Shown: one piece after another, positions 9,171-19,500 of the stretch | Position numbering within the stretch: position 1 is the stretch's first letter | How the letters are laid out: each line of letters opens with the position of its first letter | NCBI GenBank assembly: GCA_017627955.1 | Contig: JAGAFU010000038.1 | Location: forward strand, 1-64,000 | DNA from: Bacteroidales bacterium | GTDB taxonomy: Bacteria > Bacteroidota > Bacteroidia > Bacteroidales > UBA932 | Direction of reading: 5' to 3' | DNA length: 64,000 nucleotides | Program-made: the position numbers and the translations under genes | The notes under the pieces: model-generated | What the model was told of the DNA's origin: nothing | Databases searched by the model: none | The model's input: the letters and a program-made list of their open reading frames with translations, nothing else

Positions 9171-10360
9171 AGCAGAGGTAGTTTGACAGTGTAGTGATCC
9201 TCCCCGGAGGATATTTCTATCCCTCGGTCGGAACGCGCTTTGTATTGTTCCCTGATGTAATTGAGGCCGAGCCCGCTGGATTGTGAGGGGGTCAACCTCG
9301 GGATAATATTGTTCGTGACCGTAAGTGTCTGGCCATCAGAAGAGATTGACACCACCAGAGGCTTGTCGGGACTGACGGCGTTGTGTTTTGTGGCATTCTC
9401 CACCAACAGCTGGACAGAACAGGGGATGACGGATTTCCTCAGGTCCTCTTCCGGGATTGACGCTTCCACGCTGAACCCCTCTTGGAAGCGCACTTTGAGG
9501 AGGTCGCTGTACATCTCGACGTATGTCATCTCATCCCGGAGAGACACTGTGCTCTCATTCTCGTTCTTGAGCATGTACCGGTACAGTCCGGCCAATTTGT
9601 GAATAAAGGTGCTCGCTTCCTTGTCCTTGCCGTCCAGCACCAGGGCGTCAAGAATATTCAAGGAATTGAAAAGGAAGTGCGGGTTGACTTGCTGCTTGAG
9701 GTTGAGGTACTGGAACTTGGCCAGATCCGCCCTGTTCTTCTCCCTTTCAGCCTCTCTTCGGGCGGAGCGGGCATATTCGATCATGTAGATGACCGAGTAG
9801 ATCAGGATGGCGGACATGATGGCGACCGACCCGAGGAGAAACTCCCCGTTGAATATCGTAGACCGGAACAACCGGATCAGGAACCTAAGCGCGAGCACGA
9901 TGGCGATGGCTATCACGAGCCATGTTATCTCCATCGGGGTAGCTTTGTGATCGGAACTGGAACGGGATGAGTACTGCTTGAGGAAGAATATGAGTGCCCA
10001 TCCGATTGTCTCGGTCGTGATGAAGGTCGCGATGGCGGGGGACAGCAACGGGTGGCTTATGAATATGTTCACGAAGGCGGCGATGCCTTTTCCCATGAGG
10101 TAACCGACAATATTTGCTATGATGATGACGACGGCGCTGAACTCCACGCTTTGCCTGTGCCGGAGGCAAAGGAGGACTATCATGAAAATGGTCAGTGAGG
10201 TGAGTACCAGATCGTCACCGATTCCTCCGACTCGGCAAAGGACAGCTCCGGCGACGTGCAGGAGCGCGAAGCCGTGAATGATAAGCGAAGATCCTTGACC
10301 TCTGGACATAATCATTATGAGCCTTTTCCCGCAAGTTAGTGAAAAAACCTCGCAATTCAT
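9167..10360 (-). CDS. Sensor histidine kinase, LytS/YehU type
   Basis: 397 residues from the ATG at 10360; later Met codons (about residues 16-18) are alternatives. Several membrane segments lie between about residues 25 and 195. The His_kinase domain follows, with the phospho-acceptor His228 in QQVNPHFLFNSLN, then a HATPase domain with LLVENATKHN (N-box) and GLGLNYIREQY. It phosphorylates the regulator it overlaps. No extracellular sugar-sensing domain is visible, so the signal is unknown; the membrane part may itself be the sensor. It is divergent from the sugar transporter at 10480 with 119 bp between. Confidence 0.9.
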   Translation of the reverse strand: MNCEVFSLTCGKRLIMIMSRGQGSSLIIHGFALLHVAGAVLCRVGGIGDDLVLTSLTIFMIVLLCLRHRQSVEFSAVVIIIANIVGYLMGKGIAAFVNIFISHPLLSPAIATFITTETIGWALIFFLKQYSSRSSSDHKATPMEITWLVIAIAIVLALRFLIRLFRSTIFNGEFLLGSVAIMSAILIYSVIYMIEYARSARREAEREKNRADLAKFQYLNLKQQVNPHFLFNSLNILDALVLDGKDKEASTFIHKLAGLYRYMLKNENESTVSLRDEMTYVEMYSDLLKVRFQEGFSVEASIPEEDLRKSVIPCSVQLLVENATKHNAVSPDKPLVVSISSDGQTLTVTNNIIPRLTPSQSSGLGLNYIREQYKARSDRGIEISSGEDHYTVKLPLL

Positions 10361-10435
10361 CCACGAATCCTTTCAATTCGTCGTATTTTCCCGACCATTC
10401 ATCTTTTTTATTAATATATTATAAGTCTTTTGAAC

Positions 10436-10443
10436 TAAATTTG
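10436..10443 (+). promoter_or_regulatory. -7 promoter box for the Sus-like operon
   Basis: TAAATTTG, a perfect TAnnTTTG, 36 nt upstream of the ATG at 10480. The DNA just before it is AT-rich. It is a likely start for the transporter-susCD-GH13 transcript. Confidence 0.5.
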
Positions 10444-10479
10444 GCGGAAAATTGACACTGAACGAATAATCAAATCGAT

Positions 10480-11820
10480 ATGTCCAACAAAAGAGAATTG
10501 TCTTTCTGGGATATGTGGAACCTGAGTTTCGGGTTCTTCGGCGTGCAGATAGCGTACGCCCTCCAGAGCGCCAATATCAGCCGCATTTTCGCGACCCTGG
10601 GAGCCGACCCTCACCAGCTGAGTTTCTTCTGGATACTTCCCCCTTTGATGGGAATGATCGTCCAGCCCCTGATCGGGAAATATTCCGACAGGACCTGGTG
10701 CAAGATGGGGCGCAGGAAGCCCTACCTGCTCGTCGGGGCCATCGTGGCCGTGCTGGTCATGTTATTCCTTCCGAATGCCGGTAGCCTGAGTTTCTCCTCA
10801 AGGCTGATCCTTGGGCTCAACGGAGCCATGTGGTTCGGGCTTTTCTCCCTGATATTCCTCGACACTTCGATCAATGTCGCCATGCAGCCGTTCAAGATGA
10901 TGGTCGGCGACATGGTCACCGAGAAACAGAAGGCCCAGGCCTACTCGATCCAGTCCCTGCTGTGCAACGCCGGCAGCCTCGTGGGCTATCTTTTCCCGAT
11001 CTTCTTCACCTGGATCGGTATCGCGAACATCGCTCCGAAGGGGCAGATCCCTCCGTCGGTGATCTGGAGCTTCTACTGCGGAGCCGCGATCCTGATCATC
11101 TGTGTCATGTACACCTTCCTGAAGGTCAAGGAGATGGATCCGAAGGAATATGCTGAGTTCCATGGGATTGACCCTGCCAAAGCATCTGACGATACGGCAA
11201 ACAAGGAAGGACTGTTTAAGCTCCTTCTCCACGCTCCCAGGACCTTCTGGACCGTAGGCCTCGTGCAGTTCTTCTGCTGGGCCGCCTTCATGTACATGTG
11301 GACATATTCCAATGGCACCATCGCCGCCAACTGCTGGAACGCTACTGACACCGCCTCAGAAGGCTACCAGGCCGCAGGCAACTGGGTCGGAGTCGTTTTC
11401 GCTATCCAGGCCGTCGGTTCAATCCTCTGGGCCATCGTGATCCCCAAATTCAAGTCGCTGAAGCTCGCCTACGTCGTGAGCCTGCTTTTGGGAGCGGTCG
11501 GGTTTGTGTCCGTGGCCTTTGTCCACAACCAGTACGTCCTCTTCCTGTCGTACTTCCTGATCGGAGCGGCCTGGGCAGCCATGCTCGCTCTCCCGTTCAC
11601 CCTTCTTACGAACTCCCTCCATGGCGAGCACATGGGAAGCTATCTGGGCTTGTTCAACTGCACAATCTGCCTGCCGCAGATCGTGGCGGCTGCCCTTGGC
11701 GGTGTGGTCCTGAAGCTCTGCGGCGGAGTTCAGGCGAACATGATGATCATCGCCGGAGTCCTTCTGACCCTGGGTGCCATCAGCGTCAGGTTTGTCTCAG
11801 AGAAGAAGGTAAATAGTTGA
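10480..11820 (+). CDS. MFS sugar transporter (maltose/SLC45-like)
   Basis: 446 residues with about 12 membrane segments. The N-terminal FWDMWNLSFGFFGVQIAYAL and the loop GKYSDRTWCKMGRRKPYLL are typical of the MFS branch that holds SLC45 and bacterial maltose/GPH-like transporters, which use an ion gradient. It is the first gene of the Sus-like operon, 5 nt ahead of SusC, so it most likely moves maltose or maltodextrin across the inner membrane after periplasmic hydrolysis. The exact substrate is inferred from context. Confidence 0.88.
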   Translation: MSNKRELSFWDMWNLSFGFFGVQIAYALQSANISRIFATLGADPHQLSFFWILPPLMGMIVQPLIGKYSDRTWCKMGRRKPYLLVGAIVAVLVMLFLPNAGSLSFSSRLILGLNGAMWFGLFSLIFLDTSINVAMQPFKMMVGDMVTEKQKAQAYSIQSLLCNAGSLVGYLFPIFFTWIGIANIAPKGQIPPSVIWSFYCGAAILIICVMYTFLKVKEMDPKEYAEFHGIDPAKASDDTANKEGLFKLLLHAPRTFWTVGLVQFFCWAAFMYMWTYSNGTIAANCWNATDTASEGYQAAGNWVGVVFAIQAVGSILWAIVIPKFKSLKLAYVVSLLLGAVGFVSVAFVHNQYVLFLSYFLIGAAWAAMLALPFTLLTNSLHGEHMGSYLGLFNCTICLPQIVAAALGGVVLKLCGGVQANMMIIAGVLLTLGAISVRFVSEKKVNS

Positions 11821-11825
11821 CTTAT

Positions 11826-14825
11826 ATGACTATACACAACAATACACACAAAGTAATGAAAAGGATTATGACTGCCGTGGCGGTGATGCTGCTATGCCTC
11901 ACCGGCACAACCGTATTCGCCCAGGGCGGATACCAGGTCAAGGGAGTCGTGGTCGATGCCTTGGGACCGGTTATCGGAGCCACTGTCATGGAGCAGGGCA
12001 CGACGAACGGAACCTCCACAGGTCTCGACGGTGACTTCCTCCTGAATGTCAGTGGTCCAGACGCTACAGTTGTCATCAGCTGCATCGGCTACGCTACCCA
12101 GACATTCAAGGCTTCAGAGGTCCCTGCCAAGGTCACCCTCGCTGAGGATGGAGAATTCCTCGACGAGGTCGTGGTCATCGGTTACGGTACCGTGAAAAAG
12201 AGTGACATGACCGGATCGGTCTCGACCGTGAAGGCTGATGAGATCAACAAGGGTGTCATCACGACCCCGGCCGACCTCCTTAGGGGTAAGAGCGCTGGTG
12301 TCGTTGTGACCCAGGGCAGCGGTATGCCTGGTTCAGGCGCCACTATCCGTATTCGTGGTGGCTCCTCCATCAACGCCTCCAACGACCCTCTGATCGTTAT
12401 CGACGGCCTGCCTGTCTCCAATGACGGAATCGCCGGTATGTCCGACCCTCTGTCTTCCATCAACCCCGAGGACATCGAGAGCTTCTCAGTCCTGAAGGAC
12501 GCCTCCGCGACCGCCATCTACGGATCCAGGGCTTCCAATGGAGTTATCGTGATCACCACCAAGAAGGGTTCCAAGACCGCTTCCAAACTGCCCAATGTGG
12601 CCGTGGATTTCACGACTTCCATCAACACGATCGCCAAGTACAATGACCTGCTCGATGCTGACGGGATCCGCTCCCTCATCAGGGATTTCTATGGTCCTAA
12701 CTCCGCCGCCGAGGCAGCTCTCGGCTCAGCCAACACTGACTGGCAGAAAGAGATCTACCACAACGCCCAGACCTACGACGGCAACATCAGCCTGAACGGC
12801 AAGATCGGGACCTTCCTTCCTTACCGCGTCTCCGGTGGCTACACCAGCCAGAACGGTACCCTGAAGGGATCCAAGATGGACCGCGGAACCCTGTCCCTGA
12901 ACCTTTCCCCGTCTTTCTTCGAGAACCATCTCACTGTCAACCTGAACGGAAAGGGAACATACGCCAAGAACTTCTATGCGAACCAGGAGGCCATCGGTGC
13001 GGCCAATCACTATGACCCCACCAAGCCGGTTTATGACAGCAACGGTCTTAACGGATACACCACCTGGTACGACGCGGCCGGTAACGTCAACACTATGGCG
13101 ACGATGAACCCTGTGGGCCTGCTTGACGCCTTGACTGACAAGGCTGACTCCAAGCGCTTCATCGGCAACGCTCAGTTCGACTACAAGATCCATGGCTTCG
13201 AGGATTTGAGGCTCAACCTTAACCTTGGTATTGACTGGGCATCATCAGATGGAATAACTGAGAGGGCCAAGGGCTCTGAGAGGTCTATCCATGATACTTC
13301 AGAGGCCGGCGGTGGTCATCATGTGGATTACGACTACACCCGTCGCAACACCACCCTTGAGTTCTATGCCGACTACAACAAGACCTTTGCGAAGAAGCAC
13401 AATGTGGATTTGATGGCCGGATATTCCTGGCAGCATTTCTGGAGCAACAACCATAGCTACAAGTACAGGCTGGCTGACAATCTCGAGATGGCCAATACCG
13501 AAGGCAAAGGTGAGCTCTACCTGATTTCCTTCTTCGGCCGCGCCAATTACGGTTTCGCCGACAGGTATCTGTTGACCGCCACTCTCCGCGCTGACGGAAC
13601 CTCACGTTTCCAGAACCACAAATGGGGTATATTCCCGTCCGTGGCCTTCGCGTGGAATATCAAAAACGAGCCTTTCATGAAGGGCGTTGAGAAACTTTCG
13701 ACCGCTAAGCTTCGTCTTAGCTGGGGTGAGACTGGCCAGCAGGAGGTTGGAGGCTACTACGACACCTTCGCCCAGTTCCTCTCCATCAACACTCCCGGCT
13801 CCTACTATTTCGTGAACGGAAGTAACTATTCCGCTCCTATCGTCGCCCTTGGTTACAGCGCCGATCTCAGGTGGGAGACCACCACGACTTACAACGCCGG
13901 TATCGATCTTGGTTTCTGGAACGACCGCCTGCGCCTGAGCGCCGATGTGTATCAGAGGGACACCCGCGACATCCTCAACTGGATACCTGTGCCTGGCCTC
14001 TCCAACTTGACGAACTATCTCAATACCAACATCGGAACGATGACCAACAAGGGATTCGAGATCGATCTGAACGGTATCCTTATCGAGACCAAGGACATGA
14101 GCTGGACAGCCGGAGTGAACATGGCTTACAATAATAACAAGGTCACCAAACTGACGGCTTCCGACGAGAATGCCGCTGGTATAGAGAAAGGTGGAATAGC
14201 CGGAGGTACCGGCAACAACGTCCAGTTGATCCAGGTTGGTTACCCGATGCTCTCTTACTATCTCTACCAGCAGGTTTATGACTCCGAGGGCAACCCTATC
14301 AACGGAGTATATGTGGACCGCAACAATGACGGCCAGATCACCGCTGATGACAAGTTTCTGACCCACAAGCCGGATGCTGACTACACCTTCGGTTTCAACA
14401 CCAATTTCACTTGGAAGAACTGGACCGCGGCCCTCTCTGGCCACGCCTCCATCGGTAACTGGGTGTACAACAACGTCGCCTCTGACACGGAGATGCTGGC
14501 CGACCTCTGGACCAACCAGTTCGTCAGCAACAGGGTCTCCTCGGCTCCCAAGTCGATGTTCACCCAGGCCCAGTACCTGTCTGACTACTATCTCCATGAC
14601 GCTTCCTTCCTGAAGCTTGACAACTTCACACTCGGATACACCTTCCCGAAGCTGTTCAAGATCAACGCTGACAGGAACGCGTCCCTCAATATCTTTGGAA
14701 CCGTGCAGAACATTTGCACCTTCACGAAGTACTCCGGCATCGACCCTGAGGTTTACGGCGGAATCGACGGAACTGTCTATCCCCGTCCGAGAACCTATGT
14801 CTGTGGTCTGAAACTCAACTTCTAA
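11826..14825 (+). CDS. susC: SusC-like TonB-dependent starch oligosaccharide transporter
   Basis: About 999 residues. The start could be the ATG at 11826 or the one at 11856; the second gives MKRIMTAVAVMLLCLTGTTV, a clean signal peptide. After cleavage come a carboxypeptidase-like domain (about 35-110, ending EVVVIGYGTVKKSDMTG), the TonB plug (TPADLLRGKSAGVVV, IRIRGGSSINASNDPL) and the 22-strand barrel to a C-terminal Phe (GLKLNF). It forms the outer-membrane channel capped by SusD and imports glucan oligomers with TonB energy. It is the second gene of the operon. Confidence 0.96.
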   Translation: MTIHNNTHKVMKRIMTAVAVMLLCLTGTTVFAQGGYQVKGVVVDALGPVIGATVMEQGTTNGTSTGLDGDFLLNVSGPDATVVISCIGYATQTFKASEVPAKVTLAEDGEFLDEVVVIGYGTVKKSDMTGSVSTVKADEINKGVITTPADLLRGKSAGVVVTQGSGMPGSGATIRIRGGSSINASNDPLIVIDGLPVSNDGIAGMSDPLSSINPEDIESFSVLKDASATAIYGSRASNGVIVITTKKGSKTASKLPNVAVDFTTSINTIAKYNDLLDADGIRSLIRDFYGPNSAAEAALGSANTDWQKEIYHNAQTYDGNISLNGKIGTFLPYRVSGGYTSQNGTLKGSKMDRGTLSLNLSPSFFENHLTVNLNGKGTYAKNFYANQEAIGAANHYDPTKPVYDSNGLNGYTTWYDAAGNVNTMATMNPVGLLDALTDKADSKRFIGNAQFDYKIHGFEDLRLNLNLGIDWASSDGITERAKGSERSIHDTSEAGGGHHVDYDYTRRNTTLEFYADYNKTFAKKHNVDLMAGYSWQHFWSNNHSYKYRLADNLEMANTEGKGELYLISFFGRANYGFADRYLLTATLRADGTSRFQNHKWGIFPSVAFAWNIKNEPFMKGVEKLSTAKLRLSWGETGQQEVGGYYDTFAQFLSINTPGSYYFVNGSNYSAPIVALGYSADLRWETTTTYNAGIDLGFWNDRLRLSADVYQRDTRDILNWIPVPGLSNLTNYLNTNIGTMTNKGFEIDLNGILIETKDMSWTAGVNMAYNNNKVTKLTASDENAAGIEKGGIAGGTGNNVQLIQVGYPMLSYYLYQQVYDSEGNPINGVYVDRNNDGQITADDKFLTHKPDADYTFGFNTNFTWKNWTAALSGHASIGNWVYNNVASDTEMLADLWTNQFVSNRVSSAPKSMFTQAQYLSDYYLHDASFLKLDNFTLGYTFPKLFKINADRNASLNIFGTVQNICTFTKYSGIDPEVYGGIDGTVYPRPRTYVCGLKLNF

Positions 14826-14838
14826 AATGGGCAGGAAT

Positions 14839-16566
14839 ATGAAAAAGATAACTTATATCCTTGGAATTATCGCGGCTGCGGCCGCAATGGTTTCCTGCGT
14901 CGGTGACCTCGATGTTACCCCGATTGATCCTAACGCCAACACTGCTGATAAGGTGTTGACCAGCCAGCAGGCCATGGATTCCTATATCGCCGGTGTCTAT
15001 CTCGGCTTCGCCACTTCAGGCTACTACGGCCCTGGCGGAGATCCTTCGATTTCCGGCCTTGATGGCGGAGCGTCACAGTACATCCGTGGTCTTTACCACC
15101 ATAGCGAGCTCACTACCGATGAGAGCGTCTGCGGTTGGAACGACCAGACCATCAAGAACTTCCACTATATGAACTGGACAACTGACGACACCTTCATCTA
15201 TGCGTTTTATTCCCGTATTTTCATGCAGGTAGCCGCGGCCAACGAGTTCATCCGTGAGGCGAAGAAACTTGAAGGCTATGACACTGCCCGTTACATTGAC
15301 GAGGCTCGTGTCCTCAGGGCGATAGCATATTTCCACGCCATTGACAACTTCGGCAATGTCCCGTTCGCTGACGAGAACGCTGTTGTGGGTGTCAATCCCG
15401 AGCAGATTTCCCGCGCTGACCTCTTCAACTGGCTTGAGACTGAGCTCAAGGACATTATCGCTAATGGTAAACTTCCTGAAAGGGGAAGTGTCGAATATGG
15501 CCATGCCGGAATGGGCGCCGCCAAGTTCCTCCTCGCCAAGCTCTATCTCGGCGCTGAGGTTTACACAGGTACAGCGCGCTGGAACGATTGCGCCGCTGTC
15601 CTGAGTGACCTTATGGATGACGGATATTCACTTCACACCACCTCCGCCGGCAATTACAGCCCCTATCAGGAGCTGTTCCTCGCCGACAATGACAGGTGCA
15701 CGGACGAGATCATCTTCGCCATTCAGCAGGACGGTCTCTATACCCAGAGCTATGGCGCTACCAATTACCTTGTGTTCGCTTCTACCGGTGGTACCATGAA
15801 TGTCAATCACCTTGGTATCTCTTCCGGTTGGGGAGGAATCCGCACCACCCCTGAGTTTGTGGATAAGTTCACGGCTGGCGACGCTCGTTATCTCCTTTAT
15901 GACACCGCCAAGTCCACCGCTGATGTTGACGCTATGCCCGAGACTCCTGAGCAGAGAGGTGACTCCGAGGAGAAGATAGCCCAGCTTAAGAAGGATGGCA
16001 AGTACGAGGACGAGTGCAAGTCCCTGCGCGAGGCGAAGGATGCCGCCCGCAAGGACAATATCCAGGAGAAGAGCATCGAGGACATCGGAAACTTCAAGTA
16101 CGGCTACGGCTTCCAGAAGTTCCGCAATGTCACTAGTGCAGGTGAGATTCCCAACCGGGTTTATGATCCTGATAATGACACTTGGAACAACCCTGGTTTC
16201 GTCAACACAGACTTCCCGATGATGCGCTACGCTGACGTCCTCCTGATGGCGGCCGAGTGCCAGGCTAGGGGAGCTTCCATCGACGGACTCTCAGCCTTCA
16301 ACCAGGTCCGCGCGAGGGCTGGCGTTCCCGCCGTGTCTTCCCTTAATCTTGACGAGATCCTTGACGAGAGAGGCCGTGAGCTCTACCAGGAGTGCTGGCG
16401 TCGCAGCGACCTTATCCGTTTCGGCAAGTTCACTTCCGGCTACAACTGGCAGTGGAAGGGTGAGACTAAGGATGGTAAGGATGTTGAGGCCTACAGGACT
16501 CTGTTTCCGATTCCGGACAGCGACCGCATGGCCAACTCCAACCTTCAGCAGAACTCCGGTTATTAA
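14839..16566 (+). CDS. susD: SusD-like starch-binding lipoprotein
   Basis: About 575 residues. I chose the ATG at 14839, which gives MKKITYILGIIAAAAAMVSC with the lipobox Cys at residue 20; an in-frame ATG at 14827 adds four residues. The SusD/RagB fold is seen in the helical TPR-like N-terminal half (ARVLRAIAYFHAIDNFGNVP) and the C-terminal RYADVLLMAAECQARG and DEILDERGRELYQECWRRSDL motifs, hallmarks of the family. It is surface-anchored, binds the glucan and closes the SusC barrel. It lies directly after susC. Confidence 0.95.
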   Translation: MKKITYILGIIAAAAAMVSCVGDLDVTPIDPNANTADKVLTSQQAMDSYIAGVYLGFATSGYYGPGGDPSISGLDGGASQYIRGLYHHSELTTDESVCGWNDQTIKNFHYMNWTTDDTFIYAFYSRIFMQVAAANEFIREAKKLEGYDTARYIDEARVLRAIAYFHAIDNFGNVPFADENAVVGVNPEQISRADLFNWLETELKDIIANGKLPERGSVEYGHAGMGAAKFLLAKLYLGAEVYTGTARWNDCAAVLSDLMDDGYSLHTTSAGNYSPYQELFLADNDRCTDEIIFAIQQDGLYTQSYGATNYLVFASTGGTMNVNHLGISSGWGGIRTTPEFVDKFTAGDARYLLYDTAKSTADVDAMPETPEQRGDSEEKIAQLKKDGKYEDECKSLREAKDAARKDNIQEKSIEDIGNFKYGYGFQKFRNVTSAGEIPNRVYDPDNDTWNNPGFVNTDFPMMRYADVLLMAAECQARGASIDGLSAFNQVRARAGVPAVSSLNLDEILDERGRELYQECWRRSDLIRFGKFTSGYNWQWKGETKDGKDVEAYRTLFPIPDSDRMANSNLQQNSGY

Positions 16567-16572
16567 TAGGAC

Positions 16573-19500
16573 ATGACAATGAAAAAGTTATTATCAATAC
16601 TTTCGGTAGGCCTGCTCGCCCTTGTGACCTTTTCCTGCGTGAGGGAAGAGATGGTCACCTTCGATGAGACGAAGGCCACCGCTCCCGTCGTCGGGAGCTA
16701 TGAGCTCGGTGAGAAAGCACTCACCGTGGCTTTCACTCCGGGAGCGTTCAATGCGGGTTTCAACCAGAAGATGCCCGTGAACCATTCCCTGATCCTTGCC
16801 TCTGTTGACGGCAAGGCTGTGAACAAGGCAGTGACCGCCACTGTCAAGGAAAGCGAGATCTCAGCATCCATCGCCAATCTCGCCAAGATGCTTGTGTCTC
16901 TCGGCTATGCCGAAGGCTCTGTGGTGTCGCTTGACATGTTCATCCGCGCTTCAATGCAGTCGCCCAGCCTTGACAATGGCCGCAACGGTCATGTTGATTC
17001 CCAGGGACATATCACCCTGAGCGGTTTCGAGGTTGTTATTCCTGTCGTCCAGGGCAATCCTTGGGTCGAGTTCACCGAGAAGAGCCCTCTAGGACTCATC
17101 GGATCCATCGCCAGCACCGGCAACGGTTGGAACGCTGACGAACCTATGTTCATGACTCAGGACGGGACAAAGCATGTGGCCAAGAATATCAAGCTCGCTA
17201 CAGGTGACGCTTTCAAGATCCGCACTGCCGGTTCTTGGGACAATATCGACCTGGGTGGTCCCGGCGATGTGAAGCCATATGTCATCGAGGTAGGATCTGC
17301 CTTTGAAGCCACAGCCAAGGGACAGGATATGTCTGTACCTGCTGATGGAAACTATGATATACTCTATGATTCCAATGACGGAACCATCACAATCTCTGAA
17401 GCTTACCAGACCTATCCCGGTTACGACCAGAAGAGTGATTGGGGTATTACCGGTTCTGTCGCCAGCCGCGGTCTCAACTGGGACAAGGATATTTCCATGA
17501 TCACAGACGGCGAGTGGCATGTCGCTGAGGGCGTTGAGCTTACAACTGAGGACGCCTTCAAGTTCCGTACTCCCGGCACATGGAATGAGGGTGATTTCGG
17601 TGGCCCTGGTGATGAGAAATACATCGCCGCTATCGACGAGGAGATCTCCGGTGTAGAGAAGGGCAAGGACATCGCTGTCGCTGAGGCCGGTGTCTATGAC
17701 ATCCTCTTCAACCCGACCGCTGGCCTGTTCAAGATCACTCCGACCCTCGGTGGCTTCAGCCCGCTCGTGGGTGAGGGTGGCGGTTCTGACACTCCTGAAG
17801 ATGACAAACCCAAGGTCTGGTCGGTGATCGGACACGTCGGCGAGACCAATTGGGACACCGATTTCGACATGACCAACACTGAAGGTGACATCTGGGTTCT
17901 CAGAAACCAGGCTTTTGCCGCAGGTGATGAGTTCAAGATCCGCCACGACCACGATTGGGGCGGTGATCTGGGTGGTCCTGAGGAGAACGCGCAAAGCACG
18001 ATCGATCCTGCCAATGTCTACGGAGTCTATGCTCCCGAACTTGGTACAGCCTTCGAGGCCGGATCCAAGAATATCCGGATCGCAGAGGCTGGCAACTATG
18101 ACATCACCTTCGACTATGCCGCCAAGACCATCAAGGTTGATGCGCATGTCGCCGCATATTCCCTTATTGGAACTATCAATGGCGACTCCTGGACCAAGGA
18201 TGTTGTCATGACAGAGTCTGACGGAATCTGGACCAGTCCGGTCGTGAATATCACTGGAGGCTTCAAGATCCGCTATGACTTCTCCTGGGCTGATGAGAAC
18301 ACTTATGGAATTGAGTCAGGAGCGACTGTCGAGGTTGGCAAGCCCATCACTCTTGTCCAGCCTGGTTCTGATATCACCCTCCCTGAGGCAGGTGACTACA
18401 AGGTAACGTTCAATCCTGAGACCAAGGAGGCGACTGTGATCTCTGTCGCTTATCCGGAGCAGCTTTATATGATTGGCGCCGAGTTCGGCAGTTGGGATTG
18501 GAATTCTTCCGATGTTGTCGAGATGACGCCTGTGCTTCATCATCCCGATTGGGGCGCTGATGCTGAGGGACAGTTCTGGACAGTCCGCTATTTCACTGCT
18601 GGTCAGGGCTTCAAGTTCAATTCAAAGCGTGAATGGGGCGGAGACTTCTGGGGACTTACCACCAACGAGGGCTTCACCGAGAAAGACAATAACTGCGTTG
18701 TCGCCGAGAGTGGCCTGTACATGGTCCATGTCGATTTCAAGCGTGAGATCGTCCATGTTGAGCCCGCCAGAATCTATGGTATAGGTGATTGCTTCGGTGC
18801 TTGGGACGAAGGCATGGAAGCCGCGCTCTACACCAATGATGGAAAGACCGCCAAACTCACCGTTCCTGCTGAAGGTAAGATGCGTATCTATGCGGCCTCT
18901 TCGATCTCCACATCACCTTGGTGGACCCGCGAGTTCGATTTTGCCGACGGCCAGATCATCTATCGCGGCACTGGTGACGAGAGGCCTGGAGCCCCTGTCC
19001 TCAAGGGTCAGGAGATCACTCTTAACTTCAACGCCGGCACAGCCGGCACCGAAGGTGAGGGTGAGGCTTCCGAGCTTCCCGAGGCGATGTACATGATCGG
19101 TGAGGACTTCGGTTCCTGGAACTGGGATTCTGAGAGCGTTGTCGAGATGATCCCTGTCAACGGCAAGGCCGGACAGTTCTGGGCAATCAGGTACATCGAG
19201 GCCAAGCAGACTGATGATACCGGGGACCATAACGGTTTCAAGTTCTGCGCCCAGAAGGCATGGAGCGGCGACTTCACGAACCTGGGCGAAGATACCGGTT
19301 ACACTGTCTCCGGAGGCAATTGCTTCGTTGAGGAAAGTGGTGTCTATATGATCTATGTCAACACCGACGCGAAGAAGATCACCATCGAAAAGGCCAAGGT
19401 TTATGGCATCGGTGGTTGCTTCGGCGGTTGGGACGAGGCGATGGAGGGCGCTCTGTTCGCCGAGAAGGACGGGAAACTTACCGTGACCGTCCCGACGGCT

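Noticed and set aside
13602-14597. Long minus-strand frame opposite susC
   Set aside because: Shadow of the susC coding frame; no family motifs.
17089-18147. Minus-strand frame of 352 codons opposite the SusE/F-like gene
   Set aside because: Shadow of a repeat-rich GC coding region.
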